From NCBI GenBank assembly GCA_045643285.1, contig JAZUKN010000014.1, positions 43,578 through 107,577 on the forward strand: a stretch of DNA of 64,000 bases, given 5' to 3'. The translations under genes and the position numbers were made by a program. Shown piece by piece: positions 51,175 to 59,649 of this stretch (its first letter is position 1; every line of letters begins with the position of its first letter). Below the pieces are notes generated by a model. The model did no database searches and was not told the origin of the DNA. It was given only the letters and a program-made list of their open reading frames with translations. Origin of the DNA: UMGS1696 sp045643285 (GTDB taxonomy: Bacteria > Bacillota > Clostridia > Oscillospirales > CAG-272).

Positions 51175-51224
51175 GGGTTTTCGGGTGTTAAACTTGCGCG
51201 CAGCGCAAACTTCACTTTTCTTTA

Positions 51225-51610
51225 ACTTGCACAAATCCCACGGCTTCGCGTGATACGCCCCTTTTTACTGTAGGGCAGTGCGTATGTATACGCGTTGCTC
51301 CTGCCGCCGGACGATCTGCACACACTTTATATCGGCAAAAGGTAGAAAACGTCGGGGACGTTTTCGATTTCATTTTTTGTCCTGACGAACGGTTCATAAG
51401 GAGTGCTTTCGCGGACTCCTTATGAATGCACACGACCAAAGGGGGAAGGACTGGCGTCAATTCCCCCTCTGGACTCCCCTTTGTCACAAAGTAACTGCAA
51501 GATTTTTGTTCGCTCTGTCTAATTCTTCTTTCTTCATTCTTCATTATTCATTTTTCTTTCAGCGGACTCCCCTTTGTCACAAAGTGAATGCAAGACTTTT
51601 GTTCGCTCTG
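51225..51610. repeat. Dispersed repeat, mosaic copy with two truncated cores
   Basis: Shares a ~40-bp block with 19135 (from CTGTAGGGCAGTGCG), a GAAAACGTCGGGGACGTTTTC-type hairpin (about 51350), the TTTGTCCTGACG ... CTTATGAATGCACACGACCAAAGGGG scaffold of the 47-kb copy, and two partial core ends beginning GGACTCCCCTTTGTCACAAAG (about 51473 and 51565). No intact core and no gene are seen. Confidence 0.7.
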
Positions 51611-51628
51611 TCCACCGCTTACCTCAAG

Positions 51629-52135
51629 TCACGCTTCTCCAAAGCCGCAGATCACTTCTCTTCCGACTGTTTCGAGCAGTGCGTACGACGGTGAAAAGCC
51701 GCAGACTGCCCCGGGATTTATCAGCCGCACCGTTTTTTCGCCTATCTCAACTGTCGTGTCCTCGGCGCGGTGCGTGTGACCGTACAGAACTATGTCCGCG
51801 CCCACTTCGACTGCACGGAACGCCGCGTCGTCCGGTCCGTTTTTCACGCCGTACTTGTGCCCGTGCATCAAGAGAAACGTCACGCCTCCTGCTGTCACCG
51901 TTTCTTCCCAGACCTTGTTCTCGCGCTCTTCGGGTGTTGTGAATGCGTCGTCGCAGTTGCCGTAAACATAGCTTACGGGAACGGTCGGGAACTCGTTTGA
52001 AACCGACAGAAAATCGTGTATGCCGTCGCCGAGGAAGAAAATGCGGTCGATCTTCCCGACGGAAAGCTGTGTGCGGACTGCGCGTCTGATCCTTTCGGCG
52101 TGTCCGTGCGAATCGGAGAAAACAAGAAATCTCAT
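51629..52135 (-). CDS. YfcE/MJ0936-family phosphodiesterase
   Basis: A 168-residue metallophosphoesterase. Metal-binding motifs appear in order: FSDSHGH (D-x-H), FLGDGIHD (GD), YGNCD (GNxD), LLMHGHKYG and LYGHTHRA (GH-x-H). These two-metal enzymes cleave phosphodiesters or small phosphate esters in the cytoplasm. The ATG at 52135 has AAAGGATT upstream; the longer frame overlaps the divergent small-gene operon promoter region and is rejected. Confidence 0.93.
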   Translation of the reverse strand: MRFLVFSDSHGHAERIRRAVRTQLSVGKIDRIFFLGDGIHDFLSVSNEFPTVPVSYVYGNCDDAFTTPEERENKVWEETVTAGGVTFLLMHGHKYGVKNGPDDAAFRAVEVGADIVLYGHTHRAEDTTVEIGEKTVRLINPGAVCGFSPSYALLETVGREVICGFGEA

Positions 52136-52221
52136 AATAATCCTTTCGATGCCGTCCGATGTGTCAGAAACCGTGACGGCGAATATAATATTCAGTGATA
52201 CGAATGATTCCGGAGGGAAAA

Positions 52222-52434
52222 ATGATAAGCAGAAAAATGCTTGACGGTATCGTCTCACTCGACGGTGCTCGGCTGACTGCGGTGCTGAAAACGCTCGTCG
52301 TAAGCGTGGGACTGCCGTCGGATTCGGTGAACGAAAAGACTGCCGGGAAGATACGCGCCGTGCTGTCCCGACTGACGGACGAAGACCTTTCGCGCATATC
52401 GACTCTTGCCGAAATCTACAAGAACGGGGGTTAA
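52222..52434 (+). CDS. Small helical protein of unknown function (70 residues)
   Basis: First gene of a three-gene set. The protein is largely helical (ISRKMLDGIVSLDGARLTAVLKTLVVSVG ... LSRLTDEDLSRISTLAEIYKNGG). No family recognised. CGGAGGGA precedes the ATG at 52222. It is divergent from the phosphodiesterase gene and 3 nt separate it from the next gene. Confidence 0.7.
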   Translation: MISRKMLDGIVSLDGARLTAVLKTLVVSVGLPSDSVNEKTAGKIRAVLSRLTDEDLSRISTLAEIYKNGG

Positions 52435-52437
52435 ACT

Positions 52438-52848
52438 ATGGAAAACGGAGATATTTCATCAATTATTTCAAAAATAGTGTCGAATCCGGAGTTTGCCGGA
52501 ATGGTAAACGAGCTGAGAGGGCAGAACGGTTCTCCTGCCGTATCGGAGGAGGAAATCCTCTCGAAACTGCCGGAGGTGATGAAGACCGTCGCACCGCTCA
52601 TCGGAAATGCGGACGAAAAAAGCGGAAATGACGGCGGCAAGCCTGACAAAAAGCCGAAATCGGGCGAAAAATACGACAAGAAACGCGCAGAAAAGCTCAT
52701 GCACGCGCTCAAACCATATCTTTCCCGAGACAGAGGCGAGATAATCGACAAATGCGTGTCCGTCATGGAACTCAGCGATATCGTCGGATCGCTCGGCGGA
52801 ATCGGCGGCATTGAAAAACTGCTGAACAAAGAACAGGAGGACGGCTGA
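52438..52848 (+). CDS. Hypothetical protein (136 residues) with charged linker
   Basis: No family recognised. An N-terminal helical part (ISSIISKIVSNPEFAGMVNEL) and a Lys/Asp/Gly-rich linker (about residues 60-80) are followed by a helical end (AEKLMHALKPYLSRDRGEI, then a GSLGGIGGIEKLL tail). It is soluble. The stop overlaps the next start by 1 nt (TGATG), so the pair is translationally coupled. Confidence 0.7.
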   Translation: MENGDISSIISKIVSNPEFAGMVNELRGQNGSPAVSEEEILSKLPEVMKTVAPLIGNADEKSGNDGGKPDKKPKSGEKYDKKRAEKLMHALKPYLSRDRGEIIDKCVSVMELSDIVGSLGGIGGIEKLLNKEQEDG

Positions 52849-53204
52849 TGTATTCGAGAAATTACTACGGCGGCGCACGTTTTTCTCCTCCGCCCGGATA
52901 TGTGGGGAACGCTTTTGATTCGCCCACCGTCAAGCATCACGAGCCGGAATACACCGAGCCGACTGCCGTGAGACGTGAAGAAAGCGAAGACATTCCCGAA
53001 GTAGTGGAAACACAGACCGCCCGGGAAAACCTTGCGCCTGTCCCGCAGGAGAACACGAACGCGCTCACGGAGCTGATCCGCAGTCTTTCGGGGAGGATAG
53101 GCAGGGAAGAACTTATCATCCTGCTCGTCATGCTTCTGACGGCAAGCGACGGCGTGAGTGCCGAGACGCTTATACTCGCGCTCGTTCTGCTGTCGGGAAA
53201 ATAA
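52848..53204 (+). CDS. Hypothetical protein (118 residues) with hydrophobic C-terminus
   Basis: No family recognised. The N-terminus is Tyr/Gly/Pro-rich (YYGGARFSPPPGYVG), the middle is acidic and probably disordered, and the end is hydrophobic (ELIILLVMLLTASDGVSAETLILALVLLSGK) and may form helices in or at the membrane. It ends only 3 bp from the stop of the convergent 53208-54227 gene, with no terminator visible between them. Confidence 0.7.
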   Translation: MYSRNYYGGARFSPPPGYVGNAFDSPTVKHHEPEYTEPTAVRREESEDIPEVVETQTARENLAPVPQENTNALTELIRSLSGRIGREELIILLVMLLTASDGVSAETLILALVLLSGK

Positions 53205-53207
53205 TAC

Positions 53208-54227
53208 TTAACAATCCGCGAGGATGAGTGCTTCGCCGACTATCGTATCGGTCAGCGCAAGCGGATCGCGGAACTTGAAATCGGGCTTCGGCGGCAGATC
53301 GTATCCGAGTCCGACTGTCACCGACAAGACGCCCGACTTGCGCTCGTAGCTCAGCGTCAGCTCCGTTCCCGAAATATCGGCGACGGTACCCGAAATATGG
53401 ATAAGCGACTCATTTACGCCGAAGTGCCTGAGATAGTTTATTCCGGCGAGCGGAGTTGAGGCACAGCGGCAGTCCGTGACTGTCGTAAGCGTGACGTCTG
53501 CCGCGCCGTGATACGGAGATATCCCGATTGTTATGCGGTGGCTTGATGACAGGCTTGCCTCTATTGAGGAAAGAAGCGTGAGCAGTGCGGTGTATGCCTC
53601 GGGTGCGAATCCGACTATGCCGTTTTGCACCATACTGCCGTCTTTTCCTGCGGCAGACGGGAACTCGATCTTTGTTCCGGAGTAAGTCCCGCAGAGCTGT
53701 TTCAGTACGGATTCGGTCAGCAGATACACGTCAGTGAATCCGGCGGAGGCATTCTTGGCGAGCAGTGCTTCGGCGAGGTACGGCGTTCGCTCAACTGCCG
53801 AAAAAGTTTCTGCACTGAGCTGCGTTGCGCCGCCCGAAAGAGAAGCGTATTTCATTCTGTACAGCTCTGCCGGGTATGTGTCGATGACCGACGGATGCGG
53901 AGACATCAGCGGATAGAACAGCGCAGGGTTTGACGCAAGGTGAACGGCGGTCACGGTGCAGCCGTCAAGCGTGTTCTTTTCGCAGAACGCGAAGCCAAGC
54001 TCTCCGCGTGCAGTAAAACAGCGCAGACGGTATACGCGGACGGGATCGGAGCCGTCATTCTTGCAGAACGAGACGAAATCCTCACGGTCTCCGTACAGCG
54101 AGCGGAGAAATCTTTCCGTGAGAAGAGCCGGAGTCGTCTCATCCCCGAAGAACGAAAGGACACCGTGCGAATCGCATAGTGTCCCGTCTTCCGAAAACAT
54201 AAGATACGGAAGTCTTTTTTTGAGCAT
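53208..54227 (-). CDS. Hypothetical protein (339 residues)
   Basis: No family recognised. It is soluble, with a mixed fold and without a signal peptide. YLMFSEDGTLCDSHGVLSFFG at the start recalls a HAD-like DG motif but lacks the rest of that family. The end is strand rich (HISGTVADISGTELTLSYERKSGVLSVTVGLGYDLPP). It is the last gene of a minus-strand operon after the membrane-anchored protein 54229-55470 (1-nt gap), so the two are probably made together. Confidence 0.72.
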   Translation of the reverse strand: MLKKRLPYLMFSEDGTLCDSHGVLSFFGDETTPALLTERFLRSLYGDREDFVSFCKNDGSDPVRVYRLRCFTARGELGFAFCEKNTLDGCTVTAVHLASNPALFYPLMSPHPSVIDTYPAELYRMKYASLSGGATQLSAETFSAVERTPYLAEALLAKNASAGFTDVYLLTESVLKQLCGTYSGTKIEFPSAAGKDGSMVQNGIVGFAPEAYTALLTLLSSIEASLSSSHRITIGISPYHGAADVTLTTVTDCRCASTPLAGINYLRHFGVNESLIHISGTVADISGTELTLSYERKSGVLSVTVGLGYDLPPKPDFKFRDPLALTDTIVGEALILADC

Positions 54228-54228
54228 A

Positions 54229-55470
54229 TCAGTACCACGGCTTCGGAGAAATGTCGTCTCCGTTTCCGTCTCCTTTGTCTGAAGAAAAATCGGGGATAAC
54301 GTCCTTTTCAGGTGCGCCTATCGACGGATTGTCTTTGGTTGTGGCGTATGGGTTTTCCTTTGCCGCGCTGTCGGTGCTGTCTTCGTCATCCGCTGTCTCA
54401 CCGCCCTTGCCTGCTGTCGGCAAATCGGCGTAAGTCAGCTCCGACGGCTCGATGTACGACGAGAACATCACGTTGTTCACGCCGTGGGTAGTGCAGGCTA
54501 TATACACCGCACCCGAGATCAGCGTGAAGCGGCTGTCGATCACTACGCGCATATTGTAGACGCTGAAGTTACCGAGCAGGGAAGTTACGGCATCGGAGAT
54601 CATGTTGTAGGCGTTCGTCGTGATGTATACTTCGTCAAGGTTGAACCATACCGCGACAAACGATGCGGCGTTGGCGATGACCTGTATCTGCTTTGCGTTC
54701 GCGGAGTTGAGGAAAACGTCGCCCGAGAGTACCACGCCGAGCTTGCAGGCTTCCTCCGACATGGACGAGCATTCGTGGAGATATGTCCTGACGCGGTTAG
54801 CCGTTTCGTAGTCGACGGTGTCCGAAAACGTTCCCGTGAGATCGAACAACACTTCGTCAAAGCCCATTCCATTAAGCTCGGTTATCAGTGCGCTGTCGAT
54901 CGCCGCGGCACCGGAAATAGTCGTCTCACCGAGAACGGGAGTGACGACGGCGCAGGTGCGGAGAGAATGTTTCTTCGCCTCGGCGAGTGCGTCGCGGATG
55001 ATCTCTTCGCTCTCGTCGCCGTCGTCGTGCGGCATCCGAGTGAGATCGCACATCGCGGCTGACTGATATATGAGCGCGCCCGAACGGTCCGTCAGACGGA
55101 TCGAGAGCGTGTCGTAGTCTTTCGCTATGGTCTTCACATCCTCGGCGACGTTTTTCATGTATTCCTTGCCGTCTTCGTCAGTTACCGGCGTGAGATAGTC
55201 GGAGACGTTTATCGCAGTGCCGAATACCGTCGGGGAATACTCGTCGTAGATCGCACTTTCTTCGATACGCCGCTCGGTCTGGAGTCCTGCGCTTGCCGAC
55301 GGCAGTTCGACTTCATTTTCTTCGACCCGTCTGACCTTTTTTTGCAGTCCTTTGCCGACTGCCACGGTTATGCCGAATATCACTGCGGCGGCGATTACCG
55401 TGAACAGCACGCGGAACAGTATTTTTCTCACGTTGACGCTTGATTTGCGCCTTGATTTGTAATATCTCAA
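54229..55470 (-). CDS. Membrane-anchored protein, possibly DUF4015-like barrel
   Basis: A 413-residue protein with a basic N-terminus, one hydrophobic anchor (about residues 16-42, ILFRVLFTVIAAAVIFGITVAVG) and a large external part. AKDYDTLSIRLTDRSGALIYQSA and CAVVTPVLG, FDEVLFDLTGTF and LGVVLSGDVF are spaced like strands of a TIM barrel. They faintly recall the DUF4015 glycosidase-like family, where a VIDVKDD.G..Y segment is typical. The tail (about residues 350-413) is low complexity, rich in Asp, Ser, Pro and Lys. Function is not established. Confidence 0.7.
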   Translation of the reverse strand: MRYYKSRRKSSVNVRKILFRVLFTVIAAAVIFGITVAVGKGLQKKVRRVEENEVELPSASAGLQTERRIEESAIYDEYSPTVFGTAINVSDYLTPVTDEDGKEYMKNVAEDVKTIAKDYDTLSIRLTDRSGALIYQSAAMCDLTRMPHDDGDESEEIIRDALAEAKKHSLRTCAVVTPVLGETTISGAAAIDSALITELNGMGFDEVLFDLTGTFSDTVDYETANRVRTYLHECSSMSEEACKLGVVLSGDVFLNSANAKQIQVIANAASFVAVWFNLDEVYITTNAYNMISDAVTSLLGNFSVYNMRVVIDSRFTLISGAVYIACTTHGVNNVMFSSYIEPSELTYADLPTAGKGGETADDEDSTDSAAKENPYATTKDNPSIGAPEKDVIPDFSSDKGDGNGDDISPKPWY

Positions 55471-55482
55471 GATATTTCTCCG

Positions 55483-56496
55483 TTATTTCTTTGTATCAAG
55501 ATTGAAAATCGTGTATTTTTCGGCTTTTTCGTTCCATTCGACAGACAGCGTGCGTTTTTTCGCTTCAAGCGCGAGGTTGTAAAGCCCGTCGCGGTAAGTG
55601 ACGTACATATCGGTGAGGTTTTTCTCAATGAAAGCGTCCTCTTTTTCGCACCGCATAAGGATGCAGTAGCCGGCGTCTGTTTTTATGATGTCGCTCGTTT
55701 CGCCGACGGAGAGCGAGAACGCCGCGTCTTCAAATTCCGGATAGAACGAGCCGCGCGCGATGTAATATCCGTCGCTGTTGCCGAACATATAGATGTCTTC
55801 GTTGTATTCGCCGACGAGGGAATCAAAGTCCTCGCCTTTATCGAGTTTCGCGCGTACTTCCTTGATTTTCGAGAGGTTTTCTTCGTCCGATTTGCCGTTC
55901 GTCGACGAAATGAGTATCTGCTTTATCCTCACGAACGTGTCGCTCTCTGCGATTTCTCTGAAGCTGTCGGAATAGCGCTCGATCTCGCCGTTTTCGATCA
56001 TCTTTACAAGTATTTCTTCGGCGAGCAGTTCGTCTCTGACGATGAAGCGGTATACGGCGTCGTTCATGTTGTATTTCGCTATCTCGTCGGCGTAAGTGCG
56101 GTAGCTCCCGTATGACTTGTAGATCTCCGTCATTTTTGTGTCCGTTGTGTCGACAAAGTAGCTGTCGTCGGGATCGATGCCGTAATCCTTCGCCATGGCG
56201 AGAGTCGTATACATTCCGACAACGGTGTCGTCGACGGCTTTTTTGAGCTTTTCGTACAGCTCTTCGCTTCCGTCGCCTATCCATACGCCGCCGTCGCCGT
56301 TTTCGTAGTCGCGCCTGTAGTTCAGTGCAACGTATCTGTATATCTCAAGCGGCACGTCTAAGCCCGCGACCGAGCCGATGACTGTTTTGTCTTCCTTTGA
56401 GCTTTCGAGTATGGCTTTGCTGTCTCCGCATCCAGTAAGCAAAGCGGCGGACGCGAGAAGCACTGCTGTCAATAATATTGATACGATCTTTTTCAT
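55483..56496 (-). CDS. PpiC/SurA-like foldase lipoprotein
   Basis: A 337-residue lipoprotein. The signal peptide ends in the lipobox LLTGC (Cys at about residue 23). An N-terminal helical SurA-type region follows, then a PPIC parvulin-like domain near residues 190-285 (FVRIKQILISSTNG, AKLDKGEDFDSLVGEYNED, GYYIARGSFYPEFEDAAFSLSVGETSDIIKTDAGYCILM). It should help exported proteins fold on the outer face of the membrane, like PrsA. It heads the operon with the two unknown proteins downstream. Confidence 0.88.
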   Translation of the reverse strand: MKKIVSILLTAVLLASAALLTGCGDSKAILESSKEDKTVIGSVAGLDVPLEIYRYVALNYRRDYENGDGGVWIGDGSEELYEKLKKAVDDTVVGMYTTLAMAKDYGIDPDDSYFVDTTDTKMTEIYKSYGSYRTYADEIAKYNMNDAVYRFIVRDELLAEEILVKMIENGEIERYSDSFREIAESDTFVRIKQILISSTNGKSDEENLSKIKEVRAKLDKGEDFDSLVGEYNEDIYMFGNSDGYYIARGSFYPEFEDAAFSLSVGETSDIIKTDAGYCILMRCEKEDAFIEKNLTDMYVTYRDGLYNLALEAKKRTLSVEWNEKAEKYTIFNLDTKK

Positions 56497-56603
56497 CGGG
56501 CATTGTCCTCTGGAAATAATATTTCATCCTTAATTATACATAAAAACCGATGAAATGTCAATCACGGCGGCGCGATATTTCATAAAGTTATTTCATAATC
56601 ATA

Positions 56604-56632
56604 TTGCACTTCGCTTTCGGTTGTGATATAAT
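56604..56632 (+). promoter_or_regulatory. Promoter of hprK
   Basis: TTGCAC (56604-56609), a 17-nt spacer and TATAAT (56627-56632), about 50 nt upstream of the ATG. Confidence 0.85.
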
Positions 56633-56683
56633 CCATAATGGTACAGAAGGCGACAGCCGAACATACAACTTGAAGGTGAAAAT

Positions 56684-57634
56684 ATGGATGAATATTCCGT
56701 AAGCGAAAACTATACGTCAAGCGTTGAGCTTGAAAAAATCATAAAGGAAAGCGGACTGAGAGTGCTTTATACGCCGGAAGACCCGAAGAAGATCATGGTC
56801 TCGTCGGCGGAGGTGAACCGTCCCGGACTTCCGCTTGCGGGATTTACGGAATGCTTTGACCCGAAGCGCATCGAAATAATAGGAAACGCCGAGACCGTGA
56901 TGCTCAGACAAATGGACCCCGATCTGAGACGCGAGCGTCTGACGGATTTCCTCCGTCTTTCACCCGTCGCAGTCGTCGTGACTCACGGAAACGAAGTCGA
57001 GCCGATGCTTCTTGAGCTTGCGGAATACTTTGAAGTTCCCGTGATGTTCACGCAGGATAACACGAGCGACTTCATGGCGTCCCTTATTTCTTTCCTGCAC
57101 GTCCAGCTCGCACCGCAGATCACCCGTCACGGCGTTCTCGTCGAAGTCTACGGCGAGGGAATGTTCATCACGGGCGACTCCGGAATCGGCAAGAGCGAAA
57201 CGGCTATCGAGCTTATCAAAAGAGGACACCGTTTCATCGCCGACGACGCAGTCGAGCTGAGAAAAGTATCAAACAAAACGATAGTCGGCAGTGCGCCGGA
57301 GATCATAAAATACTACATAGAGCTGCGCGGCATCGGAGTCGTGGACGTGCGTCGCCTCTTCGGTATGGGTTCCGTTAAAGAGACAGAAAAAATCGACATG
57401 GTCATCAATCTCGAACCGTGGATCGACGGCAAGATGTACGCAAACATCGGGATCGAAGACAAATACACCGACATCATGGGCGTGAAGATCCCGACGACGA
57501 CTATTCCCGTAAAGCCCGGCAGAAACCTTGCCGTGGTGCTTGAGATAGCCGCGATGAACAACAGACAGAAGAAAATGGGCTACAATACCGCCGAGGAATT
57601 CAACAAAAAGCTCCTTGAGAGCGTCGGCGGCTGA
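56684..57634 (+). CDS. hprK: HPr kinase/phosphorylase
   Basis: A 316-residue bifunctional enzyme that phosphorylates and dephosphorylates Ser46 of HPr and so sets carbon catabolite control. The N-terminal domain (about residues 1-130) is followed by the kinase domain with Walker A GDSGIGKSETAIEL (about residues 162-175), RGHRFIADDAVEL and the family signature ELRGIGVVDVRRLFGMGS. Its partner HPr is encoded at 46633-46896. In many Firmicutes hprK is linked to lgt; here it lies before the folate genes instead. Confidence 0.97.
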   Translation: MDEYSVSENYTSSVELEKIIKESGLRVLYTPEDPKKIMVSSAEVNRPGLPLAGFTECFDPKRIEIIGNAETVMLRQMDPDLRRERLTDFLRLSPVAVVVTHGNEVEPMLLELAEYFEVPVMFTQDNTSDFMASLISFLHVQLAPQITRHGVLVEVYGEGMFITGDSGIGKSETAIELIKRGHRFIADDAVELRKVSNKTIVGSAPEIIKYYIELRGIGVVDVRRLFGMGSVKETEKIDMVINLEPWIDGKMYANIGIEDKYTDIMGVKIPTTTIPVKPGRNLAVVLEIAAMNNRQKKMGYNTAEEFNKKLLESVGG

Positions 57635-57660
57635 ATATAAATCAATCAAACAAAAGACTC

Positions 57661-57823
57661 AGACAGAGTAGGAAATGCGGCGTGAAGTGCCGAGGGGACG
57701 GGGAGTTGCCCGTCGGACGAAGGACGTTAAGTTCCGCGGTCGCATTTTCGCATCCCGCTGTTGCAATACGGACACGAGGCGTCTCCTTATTGTTGCACGA
57801 GATAAGAATAAGGAGGCGTTTTC
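57661..57823 (+). promoter_or_regulatory. Tetrahydrofolate riboswitch of folT
   Basis: AGAGTAGG, GGCGTGAAGTGCC, a GGGGACGG...GAGTTGCCCGTC stem region and GCGGTCGCATTTTCGCATCC match the conserved blocks of the class I THF aptamer in order. AATGCG (57674-57679) pairs with CGCATT (57740-57745). After the aptamer a 12-bp hairpin (CGTCTCCTTATT with AATAAGGAGGCG, one wobble), followed by TTTT, contains the AAGGAGG ribosome-binding site of folT. Folate binding could therefore block translation or cause termination. Confidence 0.87.
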
Positions 57824-57825
57824 AG

Positions 57826-58350
57826 TTGAAAAGAAAGTTTGACATAAAAGCACTTGTGACGCTCGCACTGCTTGTCGCCATGCAGGTGGTGCTTGAAAAG
57901 CTGTGCGCGATAAACACGCTGACCGTGAAGATCGGGTTCGGATTCGTGCCTGTCGCGGTCGGCGCGATGCTGTACGGACCTGTCGGCGGCGGTGTCGTCG
58001 GTGCGCTCGGCGATATTGTCGGCTCGCTGCTTTTTCCGACGGGGGCGTATTTCCCCGGTTTTACCGTGACGGCGGCACTTATCGGAGTCGTGTGGGGACT
58101 GTTCATGCCGCACAGAAATCTCGGTTACCCCGTCCGCGTCGTTCTGCCTGCCGTGATAAACAATATCGTCCTCGGACTCGGCGTGAACACGCTGTTCATC
58201 ACACTGCTTTATACTCACAAGCACTACACCGCCATGCTTGTTACGCGCCTGCCGGAATATGCGATAATGCTTCCGCTGACGCTGATATTCATTCCGATAT
58301 TTGAAAAAATAACCGAAAAACTGTTGAAGAAAAACAAGTCATCCGATTGA
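57826..58350 (+). CDS. folT: Folate ECF transporter S component FolT
   Basis: A 174-residue integral membrane protein that captures folate and uses a shared ECF energy module (not encoded here). It starts with TTG (57826), 9 nt after AAGGAGG, giving (M)KRKFDIKALVTLALLVAMQ. Six hydrophobic segments follow, with FGFVPVAVGAMLYGPVGGGVVGALGDIVGSLLFP typical of the S-component fold and of FolT. The upstream THF riboswitch and downstream folC support the assignment. The riboswitch hairpin hides its ribosome-binding site. Confidence 0.93.
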   Translation: MKRKFDIKALVTLALLVAMQVVLEKLCAINTLTVKIGFGFVPVAVGAMLYGPVGGGVVGALGDIVGSLLFPTGAYFPGFTVTAALIGVVWGLFMPHRNLGYPVRVVLPAVINNIVLGLGVNTLFITLLYTHKHYTAMLVTRLPEYAIMLPLTLIFIPIFEKITEKLLKKNKSSD

Positions 58351-58365
58351 AGAAGGCTCAAAAAA

Positions 58366-59649
58366 ATGACATACAAAGAAGCACTCGAATACATCCATTC
58401 GATCTCATGGAGAGGAAGCAGACCGGGGCTGTCGCGCATAACCGAGCTGTGCGAAAAAATGAGAAACCCGCAGGATTCTCTCCGATTCATCCATATAGCA
58501 GGTACGAACGGCAAGGGTTCTACTGCATCAATGCTCTCGTCGATCCTCACCGAAGCCGGATACAAGGTCGGCACGTTTACGTCCCCTTTCGTCGAAAGAT
58601 TCAATGAGCGAATACGTTATCTCGGGCGCGACATACCCGACAGCGATCTCGCAGAGGTGACGGAGTACGTTAAAAACTATGCCGAAACGATGGAGGACAA
58701 GCCGACTGAATTTGAGCTTATCACCGCCGTCGGACTTGAGTACTACAAGCGCGTCGGATGCGACTACGTCGTGTTTGAATGCGGTCTCGGGGGAAGATTT
58801 GATTCTACAAATGTAATACAAACTTCCGTTCTGTCGATAATCACGGGCATTGACCTCGACCACACGGTACTGCTCGGCGACACTACGGCGAAGATCGCGT
58901 GGGAGAAAGCCGGAATAATCAAAAACGGCGTTCCCGTGCTGTTCGGAGAAGGGGACGACAGTGCGGAAGAGGTCATAAAATCCGAAGCTACCGCCCACAA
59001 GTCGCCTTACTTCCGCACGGATTACAAAAAACTCGGCGATATTTCGTCCGATCTCGGCGGAACGTCGTTCACGTTCGACGGACGGGCGCACAGGATAAAC
59101 CTGCTCGGACTGTATCAGACGAAGAACGCCGCGAATGTGCTGACCGCCGTGGAAATTCTCCGCGGAGAGGGAATCGACATACCCGATGAAGCCGTTGAAA
59201 GAGGACTCCGTGCCGCACGCTGGAGCGCAAGATTCGAGATACTGCGCGAAAAACCGCTTGTTGTCTACGACGGCGCGCACAATCCTCAGGGCATCGCAGG
59301 AGCAGTCGAAAACATCGCGCACTACCTCGCGCCGCTTGCACCGGACGGAAAGATCGTGCTTCTCATGGGAGTTATGGCTGACAAAGACCACACGAAGATG
59401 ATAAAAATGCTCTCCCCATACGCAAGGCGAGTGTTCACCGTAACACCGTCGAATGCACGTTCGCTTAATTCTACAGATGTAGAAAAAGAATTTGCGGATT
59501 GCGGTGTGCGCGGACGGGCTTACGATACGATAGACGGCGGCGTAAAGGCCGCAGTCGCATACGCAAAAAGGAACAAGATACCGCTTCTCTGTCTCGGCTC
59601 GCTCTATATGTACGCGGACGTGAAAGCTGCGGTCACGGAGACAAAATGA
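58366..59649 (+). CDS. folC: Dihydrofolate/folylpolyglutamate synthase
   Basis: A 427-residue Mur-ligase-like enzyme adding glutamates to folate, which traps it in the cell. The P-loop is IHIAGTNGKGSTASMLSSIL (about residue 45). FTSPFVERFNERI, FECGLGGRFDSTNVIQTSVLSIITGIDLDHT and VVYDGAHNPQGI are family motifs. With folT it forms a folate uptake and retention operon. Two copies of the TCTAC-N4-GTA motif (58804 and 59470) fall in the coding region. The stop overlaps the next ATG (ATGA). Confidence 0.96.
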   Translation: MTYKEALEYIHSISWRGSRPGLSRITELCEKMRNPQDSLRFIHIAGTNGKGSTASMLSSILTEAGYKVGTFTSPFVERFNERIRYLGRDIPDSDLAEVTEYVKNYAETMEDKPTEFELITAVGLEYYKRVGCDYVVFECGLGGRFDSTNVIQTSVLSIITGIDLDHTVLLGDTTAKIAWEKAGIIKNGVPVLFGEGDDSAEEVIKSEATAHKSPYFRTDYKKLGDISSDLGGTSFTFDGRAHRINLLGLYQTKNAANVLTAVEILRGEGIDIPDEAVERGLRAARWSARFEILREKPLVVYDGAHNPQGIAGAVENIAHYLAPLAPDGKIVLLMGVMADKDHTKMIKMLSPYARRVFTVTPSNARSLNSTDVEKEFADCGVRGRAYDTIDGGVKAAVAYAKRNKIPLLCLGSLYMYADVKAAVTETK

